Below are positions 1 to 6,463 of a stretch of DNA of 6,463 nucleotides, one piece after another (positions within the stretch are counted from its first letter, which is position 1; every line of letters begins with the position of its first letter). This stretch comes from Anaerolineae bacterium. Its GTDB lineage: Bacteria; Chloroflexota; Anaerolineae; CG2-30-64-16. A program made the position numbers and the translations under genes. The stretch covers positions 1 to 6,463 of the forward strand of contig JALOOE010000142.1 in NCBI GenBank assembly GCA_025454565.1, given 5' to 3'. The notes below the pieces were generated by a model. That model saw nothing but the letters and a program-made list of their open reading frames with translations, searched no databases and was not told the origin of the DNA.

Positions 1-3000
1 AAGCCCACAAGTTCGGCTGTCTCGGCCGTGGCGGCGACTACCTCATCCTCTTGCCGCTCCCAATCTACCAGATTGATCAGCCCGCCCCGGGCATCGAGCA
101 GGTCGGTAGCTTGCTGGATGATGAGCTTGAGTAGCTTGTCTTGCTCCAGGGTGCTGGCCAGTGCGTGGGTCGTCTCCTGCAACGCCGTAAGCTGTGCGAG
201 CCGATTCCGCGTGTCCTGGTACAGACGGGCGTTCTGGATCGCGATGGCGGCCTGGTTGGCTAGAGATTCGAGGACGGTTACATCGCTGTCGTCGAAGGCG
301 TCCAGGCGGTCGCTCTGGGCATCCAGAACCCCCACGACGCTGCCCTTGATGGTGATCGGGACGATCACCTCCGACAGGGTGGCGCTGCCCTGCATCCACA
401 CGTAGCGCGCATCTGCCCGCACATCGGGCACCAGCAGCGCTTCGCCGGCGCCTGCCACCCAGCCCGTCAGACCCTCCTTGCCGACCTTCAATCGCTGTGG
501 CTTGAAGGTGAAGCCTGGGTCATCCCATAGAGCGCCCGCGCCGACGCGATAGACCACCTCTTCTCCCTCGATCAGCCCCAGGCCGACGTGGTAATACCGG
601 AAGGTGGATTGGATGAGCCGGACCACCCGGATGAGCACCGAATCGATGTCCTCGGAGAGCGCCATCTGGCGCGCCGCTTCGGCGATGACGCGGAACTGCT
701 CGGCGCGGCGATATTCGGCATCGAAGTAGCTGGCATTCTCAATGGCGCGTGCGGCGCGCTCCGCCAGGGCGGCGTACAGTCGTTGTTCGTCGGCGCCGAA
801 AGCGTGAGCGCGGACGTACGCGACACATAAGACGCCGAAGATCTCGTCCCGCACCTTGATCGGTAGATGCAGCACGGAGCGGATACCCTCCGAGATAATG
901 GCCTCCATCGCCGCCGGGGGCTCGTCCGCCAGCGGAAGATCCGCGGGGGCGTTTTCCACGATGGCTGGCTCACCAGTCTCGGCCACGCGAATCGCCAGTC
1001 CTTGCCCGTGTGCAAACGAGAGCTGCCGCATCGACGCTTCGCTGAACCCGTGGGCTGTGCGCACGCTCAGGCGCTCGCGACCCCGATCCCAGGTGAGCAC
1101 CGCGCTTTTGTCCGCATTCAGATCATCGACCGCGATGTCCACCAACGTCTTGAGCACATCATCGACGCGCAGACGGCCATACAATTCCTCATCAGCGTGG
1201 TAGAGCGCGGTGAGCTCCTGGCGGCGCTGCTCGATTTCGTGTGTGCGTTCGCCAACCTGGGTCTCCAGCGCGCGGCTGCGCGCCTCAACGCTGCGCACGC
1301 GCCAGCGATAGCCGCCCCCGACGCTTCCCGCTACAATGACGCCAAGCAGGAGCGCAAACCACCATGTCTCCCAGAAGGGTGGTATCACGGTGATCGGGAT
1401 GGAAAGCCCCTCCTCGTTCCAGATGCCGTCGCTGTTCGAACCCTTCAGACGTAACGTATACGACCCGCCCGGCAGGTTGGTATAGCGGCCGAAGCGCTTC
1501 GTGCCCACGAGGTTCCAGTTTTCGTCTCGAAAGCCTTCGAGCTTGTAGGCATACTGGTTCTTCTCAGGCTGTGTGAAGCTGAGTGCGGCAAATTCGAACT
1601 CGAAGAAGTTCTGCGGCCATGTGAGCACGACCGGCCGAACGGATGTCGAAGACATACCGCCGGCCAGAGGCTCATTGGCCTGCGTGAGCGATGTCAGGAC
1701 AATCGGCGGGACAAAGGTGTTCTTTTGGCGCACATCGCGTGGCCGAAATGCGTTGAAGCCGTTGATCCCGCCAAAGAACATCTCGCCACTGGGACTTTGG
1801 TAGCTCGCACCGCCGTTGAATTCGTTGCTCTGCAGACCGTCCGTCGGCGTGTAGTTGGTGAAGATTCCGGTCTGCGGATGAAATTGCGCCAGCCCCTGGT
1901 TCGTGCTGAGCCATAAGTTGCCCAGATCGTCCTCCAGGATGCCGTAGATCACGTTGTTGGGCAAGCCGTCAAGCTCGGTGTAGCAGGTGAAGGCGCGCGA
2001 TGCTTCTTCCAGTTTGCAGAGACCGCCGCCAAATGTGCCCACCCATACCGTGCCCCCGCGATCCTGGTGGATGCTCATAGCTGCGGGGCTGGGCAGACCG
2101 CCGGACGGGCCGACGTCGAAATGAATGAAGCGTTCTCCGGCGCGATCCAACAGCCAGATCCCGCTGGAACCCGTACCAACCCACAGCCTGCCCAATCGAT
2201 CGATGTGGAGCGCACGCACCGCATTGCTCGTCAGTCCGTGCCGGTCGGCGGTGCTGCGATTGTAGCGCGTGAACTTGCCGCTGCGGGGGTCAAGCGCGTG
2301 CAGGCCACCGTCTTGGGTGCCGATCCAGAGCGTGCCATCGCGATCTTCCACGATGGCGCGCACGGCGTCGCTGCTCAGGCCATCGGGATTCGCCGGCTCG
2401 CGATGATAGTGCGTGAAGCGTCCCTGGTCGGGATCGAGGCGCGCCAGGCCGCCCAATGTGCCGATCCACAACGCGCCGGAGCGGTCGACGGCGAGCGCAC
2501 GCACGCGGTCGGAGGGCAAGCCTTCAGATCCGGGGGGTTCCTGGCGGTAGCGTACGACCCGATTGGTCGCCCGATCGAAGCGGTTCAGCCCGCCGCCATC
2601 TGTCCCCACCCATAGAATGCCGGAGTTGTCTTCGACGAAGGCGCGCACCTGGTTATCGCTCAGGGTGTTCGGGTCGTATGGATCGTTTCGATAGAGGCTG
2701 AAACGATTGCTGGATCGATCATATTTACTGACGCCTGCCCCGTAGGTGCCGATCCATAGTGCGCCTGATCGGTCTTCCTGGAAGGACAGCAGCACATCAG
2801 CGCCGAGGCTGGTCGGGTCGCGCGGGTTGCTGTGGAAGGCGACGAAGCGCTCGCCCTCGGGGCCGCTGTCAGCCTCGTAGCGGTTCAGCCCGCCGCTGGT
2901 GCCGATCCAGATCGCGCCCGACCGATCCTGGCCGATGAAACGAACGCAGTTGTCGCTCAAGCTGTGCGCATCGAACTGGTCGTGCTGGAAGCGACGCCAC

Positions 3001-3824
3001 GTTCCGGTCGTACGATCCAGCCGGTTGAGTCCGTCGCAGCCCGCGCCGACCCAGAGGGCGCCTTCGCGATCCTCAAAGATCGCTGAGATCGCGTCGCCGC
3101 TGAGACTGCCGGGATCGGCGGGGTCGTGGTGATACACGGTGAACGTGCCGGTTGCCGGGTCGAGGCGGTTCAGCCCGCGCTGTGTGCCGACCCAGAGCGT
3201 CCCCTGCCGATCTTCGTGCAATGCAAACACGCGGGGATTGCTCAGGCTACCGGGTCGATCGGCCTCGGCCCCGTAGTGTGTCAACCGTCTGGTCACGCGA
3301 TCGTAGGCATCCAGACCGGCCTCCGTACCTACCCAGAGCACACCTGAACGGTCCTCGATGATGGTGCGAATCGTGTTGCTGCTGAGCGAATCAGGGTCGC
3401 TTTGGTCACTGCGGAAGTGGTCGAACGTGTTCTGTAGGCGGTCAAAGCGATCCAACCCGCCGCCGTCGGTTCCGATCCAGAGCGCGCCCTGGCTGTCCTC
3501 CCAAAGTGCTGTAATATAGTTGGTGGCCAGGCTGTCGGGTTTGCCTCGGATCGGCTTGAAAACAGTGAAAGCGTAGCCGTCGTAGCGGTTCAGGCCATCC
3601 TCGGTGCCGAACCAAAGGAAACCTTGCCGATCCTGAAGCATGGCGTTGACGGAGCTTTGCGAAAGACCATGCTCGACGGAGATGCGCTCGAAGGTCGGTC
3701 GCGGCGTCACCGGGCCTTCGGTGACATTCGCGGCGGAAGCAACCTGCGGCTGGTCGCGCCACAGCGATATGCAAAGGACCAGGCAGCACACCAGGAGCAT
3801 AAAATTACGTCGTCTGAGGATCAT
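1..3824 (-). CDS. Reg_prop/Y_Y_Y/multi-GAF membrane sensor, probable histidine kinase (3' end outside window)
   Basis: The frame is open for 1274 codons from ATG 3824 to the window edge with no stop, so the C-terminus is missing. In order I read: a signal peptide (residues 1-31, RRR n-region, hydrophobic 8-22, possible ASA-A cleavage near 31); 14 propeller blades (about 43-697) marked by LWxGT...GLNRxD motifs; a Y_Y_Y domain (about 702-815); one membrane helix (about 820-840); a coiled coil (845-880); GAF1 (about 885-1030); GAF2 (about 1050-1198); and a coiled linker opening GAF3 (1205 on). By family knowledge, the propellers and Y_Y_Y sense a ligand outside the membrane and signal across the helix. 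The output domain is not visible. A HisKA/HATPase module is inferred from family architecture and the neighbouring receiver gene; a GGDEF or PP2C output is possible. ATG 3824 is preferred over M9 because GAGG lies 7 nt upstream and the arginine n-region precedes the hydrophobic core. The architecture is very clear; the kinase assignment is an inference. Confidence 0.93.
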   Translation of the reverse strand, partial: MILRRRNFMLLVCCLVLCISLWRDQPQVASAANVTEGPVTPRPTFERISVEHGLSQSSVNAMLQDRQGFLWFGTEDGLNRYDGYAFTVFKPIRGKPDSLATNYITALWEDSQGALWIGTDGGGLDRFDRLQNTFDHFRSDQSDPDSLSSNTIRTIIEDRSGVLWVGTEAGLDAYDRVTRRLTHYGAEADRPGSLSNPRVFALHEDRQGTLWVGTQRGLNRLDPATGTFTVYHHDPADPGSLSGDAISAIFEDREGALWVGAGCDGLNRLDRTTGTWRRFQHDQFDAHSLSDNCVRFIGQDRSGAIWIGTSGGLNRYEADSGPEGERFVAFHSNPRDPTSLGADVLLSFQEDRSGALWIGTYGAGVSKYDRSSNRFSLYRNDPYDPNTLSDNQVRAFVEDNSGILWVGTDGGGLNRFDRATNRVVRYRQEPPGSEGLPSDRVRALAVDRSGALWIGTLGGLARLDPDQGRFTHYHREPANPDGLSSDAVRAIVEDRDGTLWIGTQDGGLHALDPRSGKFTRYNRSTADRHGLTSNAVRALHIDRLGRLWVGTGSSGIWLLDRAGERFIHFDVGPSGGLPSPAAMSIHQDRGGTVWVGTFGGGLCKLEEASRAFTCYTELDGLPNNVIYGILEDDLGNLWLSTNQGLAQFHPQTGIFTNYTPTDGLQSNEFNGGASYQSPSGEMFFGGINGFNAFRPRDVRQKNTFVPPIVLTSLTQANEPLAGGMSSTSVRPVVLTWPQNFFEFEFAALSFTQPEKNQYAYKLEGFRDENWNLVGTKRFGRYTNLPGGSYTLRLKGSNSDGIWNEEGLSIPITVIPPFWETWWFALLLGVIVAGSVGGGYRWRVRSVEARSRALETQVGERTHEIEQRRQELTALYHADEELYGRLRVDDVLKTLVDIAVDDLNADKSAVLTWDRGRERLSVRTAHGFSEASMRQLSFAHGQGLAIRVAETGEPAIVENAPADLPLADEPPAAMEAIISEGIRSVLHLPIKVRDEIFGVLCVAYVRAHAFGADEQRLYAALAERAARAIENASYFDAEYRRAEQFRVIAEAARQMALSEDIDSVLIRVVRLIQSTFRYYHVGLGLIEGEEVVYRVGAGALWDDPGFTFKPQRLKVGKEGLTGWVAGAGEALLVPDVRADARYVWMQGSATLSEVIVPITIKGSVVGVLDAQSDRLDAFDDSDVTVLESLANQAAIAIQNARLYQDTRNRLAQLTALQETTHALASTLEQDKLLKLIIQQATDLLDARGGLINLVDWERQEDEVVAATAETAELVG
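3..1172 (-). other. Cytoplasmic GAF array of the sensor (two complete, third starting)
   Basis: GAF1 covers about residues 885-1030, recognisable by 'VLKTLVDIAVDDLNADKSAVL', 'SVLHLPIKVRDEIFGVLCV' and an 'ALAERAARAIENA' end helix. GAF2 covers about 1050-1198, with 'GLTGWVAGAGEALLVPDV', 'SEVIVPITIKGSVVGVLDAQS' and 'LESLANQAAIAIQNARLY'. A third linker helix (QLTALQETTHALASTLEQDK, then a 'LLDARGGLINLVD' strand) opens GAF3 and runs off the window. Ligands cannot be predicted from this reading; I saw no clear bilin-attachment Cys context or heme motif. GAF1 and GAF2 are divergent in sequence, so this is not a recent duplication. Confidence 0.85.
1305..1367 (-). other. Single transmembrane helix of the sensor
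   Basis: Residues about 820-840 (WWFALLLGVIVAGSVGGGY) form the only strong hydrophobic stretch after the signal peptide. They are followed by a basic segment (RWRVR) and a heptad-like coiled coil. This places the propellers outside the cytoplasmic membrane and the GAF domains inside. Confidence 0.88.
1380..1721 (-). other. Y_Y_Y domain region of the sensor
   Basis: Residues about 702-815 follow the last blade. The stretch has the immunoglobulin-like Y_Y_Y pattern: a FEFEFAALSF strand, the YAYKLEGFRDENW core, a GRYTNLPGGSYTLRLKGSNSDG segment and a closing strand ending in ITVIPPFWET directly before the membrane helix. In this family the domain sits between propeller and membrane and is thought to transmit ligand-induced movement. 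The boundaries are by eye. Confidence 0.88.
1734..3698 (-). repeat. Fourteen tandem beta-propeller blade repeats (Reg_prop) inside the sensor gene
   Basis: The encoded protein repeats a unit of about 44-51 residues (roughly 140-150 bp). The LW(I/V)GT-type motif starts near residues 69, 114, 162, 209, 256, 304, 355, 403, 451, 498, 547, 592, 636 and 681. Between motifs come a GLNRxD turn, a 'F..Y' strand, a DP..P.SLS loop and a 'V.AI.EDR.G' strand. Blades 13 (LWLST) and 14 (MFFGGINGF) are the most diverged, which is usual for the closing blades. Fourteen blades equals two seven-bladed propellers; the split is inferred from known structures of Bacteroidetes hybrid sensors, not from this sequence alone. 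At DNA level the copies share only short exact words, for example the 16-mer at 2581-2596 and again at 2881-2896, so this is an old protein repeat rather than a recent DNA amplification. Confidence 0.9.
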
Positions 3825-3831
3825 TCCACAA

Positions 3832-3835
3832 CCTC
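3832..3835 (-). promoter_or_regulatory. Shine-Dalgarno for the sensor gene
   Basis: On the minus strand GAGG lies 7 nt before ATG 3824. This supports that start over the in-frame ATG eight codons later, which has no convincing upstream purine motif. Confidence 0.6.
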
Positions 3836-3854
3836 GTCCCCGATCGCCAAGCTG

Positions 3855-3883
3855 ATCTTAGCACACTCCGAAGTCTTTGTGAA
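3855..3883 (-). promoter_or_regulatory. Candidate sigma70-type promoter for the sensor gene
   Basis: On the minus strand TTCACA (3883-3878, five of six matches to TTGACA) is followed by exactly 17 nt and TAAGAT (3860-3855, four of six matches to TATAAT). Transcription would begin near 3848, giving a leader of about 24 nt that contains the GAGG ribosome-binding site. This suggests the sensor has its own promoter as well as any read-through from the receiver gene. A GGCGCGCC palindrome (3884-3891) abuts the -35 box; whether it is an operator is unknown. Prediction by eye only. Confidence 0.5.
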
Positions 3884-3895
3884 GGCGCGCCGGAT

Positions 3896-3920
3896 GGCCG
3901 GCGTCCGTCTGACGCCAGCC
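3896..3920 (-). terminator. Strong hairpin after the receiver gene, possible terminator
   Basis: GGCTGGCGTC and GACGCCGGCC form a 10-bp stem with one G-U wobble around the 5-nt loop AGACG, starting 21 nt after the receiver stop codon. No U-tract follows, so it is not a classical intrinsic terminator. It may be a weak terminator or 3' stabiliser, or it may limit read-through into the sensor gene, whose predicted promoter lies just downstream. Confidence 0.45.
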
Positions 3921-3941
3921 GTGTGGAGCACGCTGACTGTA

Positions 3942-4349
3942 TTACGTGTCGCTTCGTGATCCCGTTGCAGCATGCCCCGGCTTACGTCCGCAGGATGCCT
4001 GCCAAGTCGCTCTCATCACCGCTAACAGGCATTCCGGCGGATCGGTCTTGCTGACGAAGGCGCTGGCGCCGGCCATCTCGGCCTCCCGGCGTGCCTCAGA
4101 TCTCCCGCTCAGCGCGATCACGGTCAACTCAGGGAAGCCCCTGAGCAGCGCTGCGAGCGCTCGCGTAGCGGCCAACCCCGGTAGCTCCCAGTCGAGGAGG
4201 AGCGCGTCGGGACAGGTCGCAGTGAGTTGATCGGCCAGTTCGCGCGCATCCGACGCCTCGCCCACCACCGCGACATCGGGCTGCCGTTCGAGCAAGACGC
4301 GGAGGGCAAAACGCACCTTCACCTGATCGTCTGCAAGCAGCACCCGCAT
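3942..4349 (-). CDS. Single-domain response regulator receiver (NarL/FixJ-type REC)
   Basis: The 135-residue product is one receiver domain with no output domain. It starts MRVLLADDQ, as NarL-type receivers do. The acidic pocket is D7 and D8, the phospho-acceptor is D53 in 'LLLDWELPG', the conserved hydroxyl residue is S81 in 'IALSGRS', and the lysine is K101 in 'FVSKTDP', so phosphorylation should be possible. The ATG at 4349 is chosen because AGGGAGG sits 5 nt upstream. An in-frame ATG at 4421 would add 24 residues that do not look like receiver sequence. The tail after K101 is 34 residues long, too short for a LuxR-type HTH, and the 117 bp after the stop holds no HTH remnant. It probably acts as a phospho-relay or protein-binding partner of the sensor encoded just downstream on the same strand. 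Confidence 0.9.
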   Translation of the reverse strand: MRVLLADDQVKVRFALRVLLERQPDVAVVGEASDARELADQLTATCPDALLLDWELPGLAATRALAALLRGFPELTVIALSGRSEARREAEMAGASAFVSKTDPPECLLAVMRATWQASCGRKPGHAATGSRSDT

Positions 4350-4354
4350 CCGCG

Positions 4355-4361
4355 CCTCCCT
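4355..4361 (-). promoter_or_regulatory. Shine-Dalgarno for the receiver gene
   Basis: AGGGAGG on the minus strand, 5 nt before ATG 4349, is close to ideal. It decides the start in favour of the 135-residue form. Confidence 0.75.
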
Positions 4362-4471
4362 CTCCGCCCGGTTGATGCCATGCACAGCATAGACCGGGAT
4401 GCCGAGGGAAGCATCGGCCACAGAGGGGATGTGCTGACTGGCCAGATGGCTAATGTGAGGAAGGGAGAGGC

Positions 4472-4500
4472 AGAGATAGAGATAGAGATAGAGATAGAGA
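4472..4500. repeat. AGAGAT hexanucleotide microsatellite (about 4.8 copies)
   Basis: Perfect tandem copies of AGAGAT occupy 29 bp on the plus strand (TCTCTA-type pyrimidine repeat on the coding strand). They are embedded in a wider purine-rich tract, about 4456-4507. The repeat starts 8 bp after the E1 beta stop codon and lies about 120 bp before the receiver start, so copy-number change would alter spacing only. The surrounding gap, 4350-4508, shows no convincing promoter or terminator. Confidence 0.95.
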
Positions 4501-4508
4501 CGGAGAGG

Positions 4509-5503
<995 letters not shown>

Positions 5504-5507
<4 letters not shown>

Positions 5508-6439
5508 CGAGCAAATCTGCTCCCTTCACCCGAAAGCCCAGTCAGGCCGGCCAGGACGACCAGCGCGGCATACAGCAGCGTGCCGGCCGCGACGTAGAGC
5601 ATCAGCAGCAACATCGTCGAGCCGCTCGTCAGCATGATCGCGCCGATAGCCATCTCAGCCACGAACGCCAGGCCGGCCAGCGTTGCGGCCCACCGGCGCG
5701 ACACGGACGTGGGCCGATCTCGCCATGCCCGCACAACGAGTACGGCGATCATCAGCGCGATGGCGGCGGCGAGGCCCAGGCGCGCCACCTGCGGCCAACC
5801 AGGCACATCGTCGGGCAGGATACGCCAGAAGGGCCAGCCGACACAACGCGTCAGCGAACCGCGACCGGCCACCAGGATGCCGCTCACGTACAACACGAAG
5901 GCCGCGGCCAGCGTCGCCAGGCTGAGTCGTGTCAGACCGCCGCGCGTCGAAAACCGATCGGCCAGCGTGGGATCGGCATGGCGCGTGAACGCCACCACCG
6001 CCGCAGTCACGACAAGCGCCAACGTGATCAGCGCCGAAGCGAGATCGAGCGCGGCCACCAGGGTCGGCAGCCCTGTCAGCACGGCGAACGCGCCGAACAC
6101 GATCACCGCCAGGACGAATGGGATCGCAATCAGCAGCGGACGGGTCAGCCAACGGATCGCGCGCGCCCTCCGCCAACTGACCCAGGCGGCCGCCAGGATC
6201 AGCGGGGTGGTCAGCGCTGCGACGAGACGATGGATATATTCGATGATCGCGTTGACCTGCAACGGGGGCACGATGCGGCCGTAACAGCCCGGCCAATCGG
6301 GACAACCGGTGCTCGATTCGGTGGCGCAGACGATGCCGCCCAACGCGATGAGCACGGTAGTGATGGCTGCCGCTGCCACGACGAGGTTGCGATGCCCGCG
6401 GGTGATCCGTGGGATGTCGGTCGTCGGATTGGGTGTCAC
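5504..6439 (-). CDS. COX15/CtaA-family heme A synthase-like membrane protein, degenerate in heme ligands
   Basis: I choose the GTG at 6439 (311 residues) because GAGAGGA precedes it by 4 nt; the frame stays open upstream to GTG 6460 and the window edge. About eight membrane helices are visible, as in CtaA, which oxidises heme O to heme A for cytochrome oxidase. The first half carries the family signature: 'LGGIVCATESS', then 'GCPDWPGCYG' (C46, C52), and 'IIEYIHR' with E67 and H70. The usual GGxVR arginine is C38. The second half is eroded: the helix 4 histidine position is D132 ('VAALDLAS'), the helix 6 HR motif reads A220-R221 ('QVARLGLAA'), and the helix 8 histidine position is Y282 ('LMLYVAAG'). 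The second Cys loop keeps C199 but has W in place of its partner. The fold is confident. Catalytic heme A synthesis is doubtful; it may be a CtaA paralogue with another heme or assembly role. Alignment was by eye. The gene overlaps E1 beta by 4 nt. Confidence 0.85.
5509..5522 (-). promoter_or_regulatory. Small hairpin directly before the E1 beta start codon
   Basis: GAGCA-GATT-TGCTC on the minus strand forms a 5-bp stem one base before ATG 5507, inside the last codons of the upstream gene. The nearest SD-like run (GGGAG) is 12 nt from the ATG and is partly in the stem. Ribosomes finishing the upstream gene would melt the stem, which fits coupled initiation. A stem this short may also be chance. 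Confidence 0.35.
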
Positions 6440-6443
6440 AAAA

Positions 6444-6450
6444 TCCTCTC
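6444..6450 (-). promoter_or_regulatory. Shine-Dalgarno for the CtaA-like gene
   Basis: GAGAGGA on the minus strand lies 4 nt before GTG 6439. It supports this internal GTG over the GTG at 6460, which has no visible upstream context because the window ends 3 nt further on. Confidence 0.6.
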
Positions 6451-6463
6451 GTGGGTGCACGGC

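Noticed and set aside
572..1015. Short minus-strand frames inside the sensor (also 43-399, 1445-1675, 1672-1914, 1969-2184, 3442-3789)
   Set aside because: They could suggest a broken gene, but each is in a different frame from the sensor. The sensor frame itself reads without a stop from 3824 to the window edge.
867..1454. 195-codon plus-strand frame
   Set aside because: It lies opposite the continuous GAF/membrane part of the sensor and has no recognisable motif or supporting ribosome-binding site.
2067..2615. 182-codon plus-strand frame with repeat-like protein sequence
   Set aside because: Its apparent repetition mirrors the propeller blade repeats of the real minus-strand gene read on the opposite strand.
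3801..3824. Lipobox in the sensor signal peptide (LVLC, C18)
   Set aside because: The residue before the Cys is Leu, not Gly/Ala/Ser, and an ASA-type cleavage site follows at about residue 31, so an ordinary signal peptide fits better.
4386..4391. TATGCT as a -10 box for the receiver gene
   Set aside because: No acceptable -35 hexamer lies 16-18 nt upstream, so the promoter is not supported.
4398..4415. GATGC/GCATC inverted repeat before the receiver gene
   Set aside because: It is a 5-bp stem with an 8-nt loop and no U-tract, too weak to call a terminator.
5634..6305. 216-codon frames on both strands over the CtaA-like gene
   Set aside because: Both are low-complexity Arg/Ala/Thr-rich shadows. 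The minus-strand frame used for the CtaA-like protein has the membrane helices and family motifs.

Overview
All supported genes lie on the minus strand, so the window reads right to left. DNA is GC-rich. The mix is a CtaA-like membrane protein, a pyruvate dehydrogenase-type E1 beta subunit, a stand-alone receiver, and a very large sensor with Reg_prop propeller, Y_Y_Y and several GAF domains. This fits an environmental bacterium with large sensory genes; Chloroflexota (Anaerolineae-like) is my best guess, but it rests on overall protein flavour only and is low confidence. No RNA gene, transposase, integrase, CRISPR array or origin is visible.

Layout, in order of transcription: (1) 6439-5504, a CtaA/COX15-family membrane protein in which only the first of four expected heme-ligand histidines is recognisable; (2) 5507-4509, the beta subunit of a 2-oxoacid dehydrogenase E1, whose ATG overlaps the previous stop as ATGA, with a small hairpin just before it; (3) 4508-4350, a 159-bp gap with an AGAGAT hexanucleotide microsatellite in a polypurine/polypyrimidine tract; (4) 4349-3942, a single-domain NarL-type receiver with a strong Shine-Dalgarno but no output domain; (5) 3941-3825, a 117-bp gap with a strong hairpin and a good sigma70-like promoter; (6) 3824 to beyond position 1, a giant sensor open for 1274 codons with no stop, its C-terminus lying outside the window.

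The sensor occupies about 59% of the window. I read it codon by codon: signal peptide, 14 propeller blades (two seven-bladed propellers by analogy with Bacteroidetes hybrid two-component systems), Y_Y_Y domain, one membrane helix, coiled coil, GAF1, GAF2 and the start of GAF3. No kinase domain is in the window; a histidine kinase module further left is inferred from family architecture and from the adjacent receiver gene. Sensor and receiver probably form a signalling pair in which an extracytoplasmic ligand is sensed and the signal passes to the GAF region and an unseen output.

The CtaA-like and E1 beta genes look translationally coupled, which is odd because E1 beta normally sits beside E1 alpha. 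No E1 alpha or E2 gene is in the window. There is no evidence of a wholly new system. The most unusual points are the degenerate CtaA-like protein, its coupling to E1 beta, and the 14-blade/multi-GAF sensor beside an output-less receiver.
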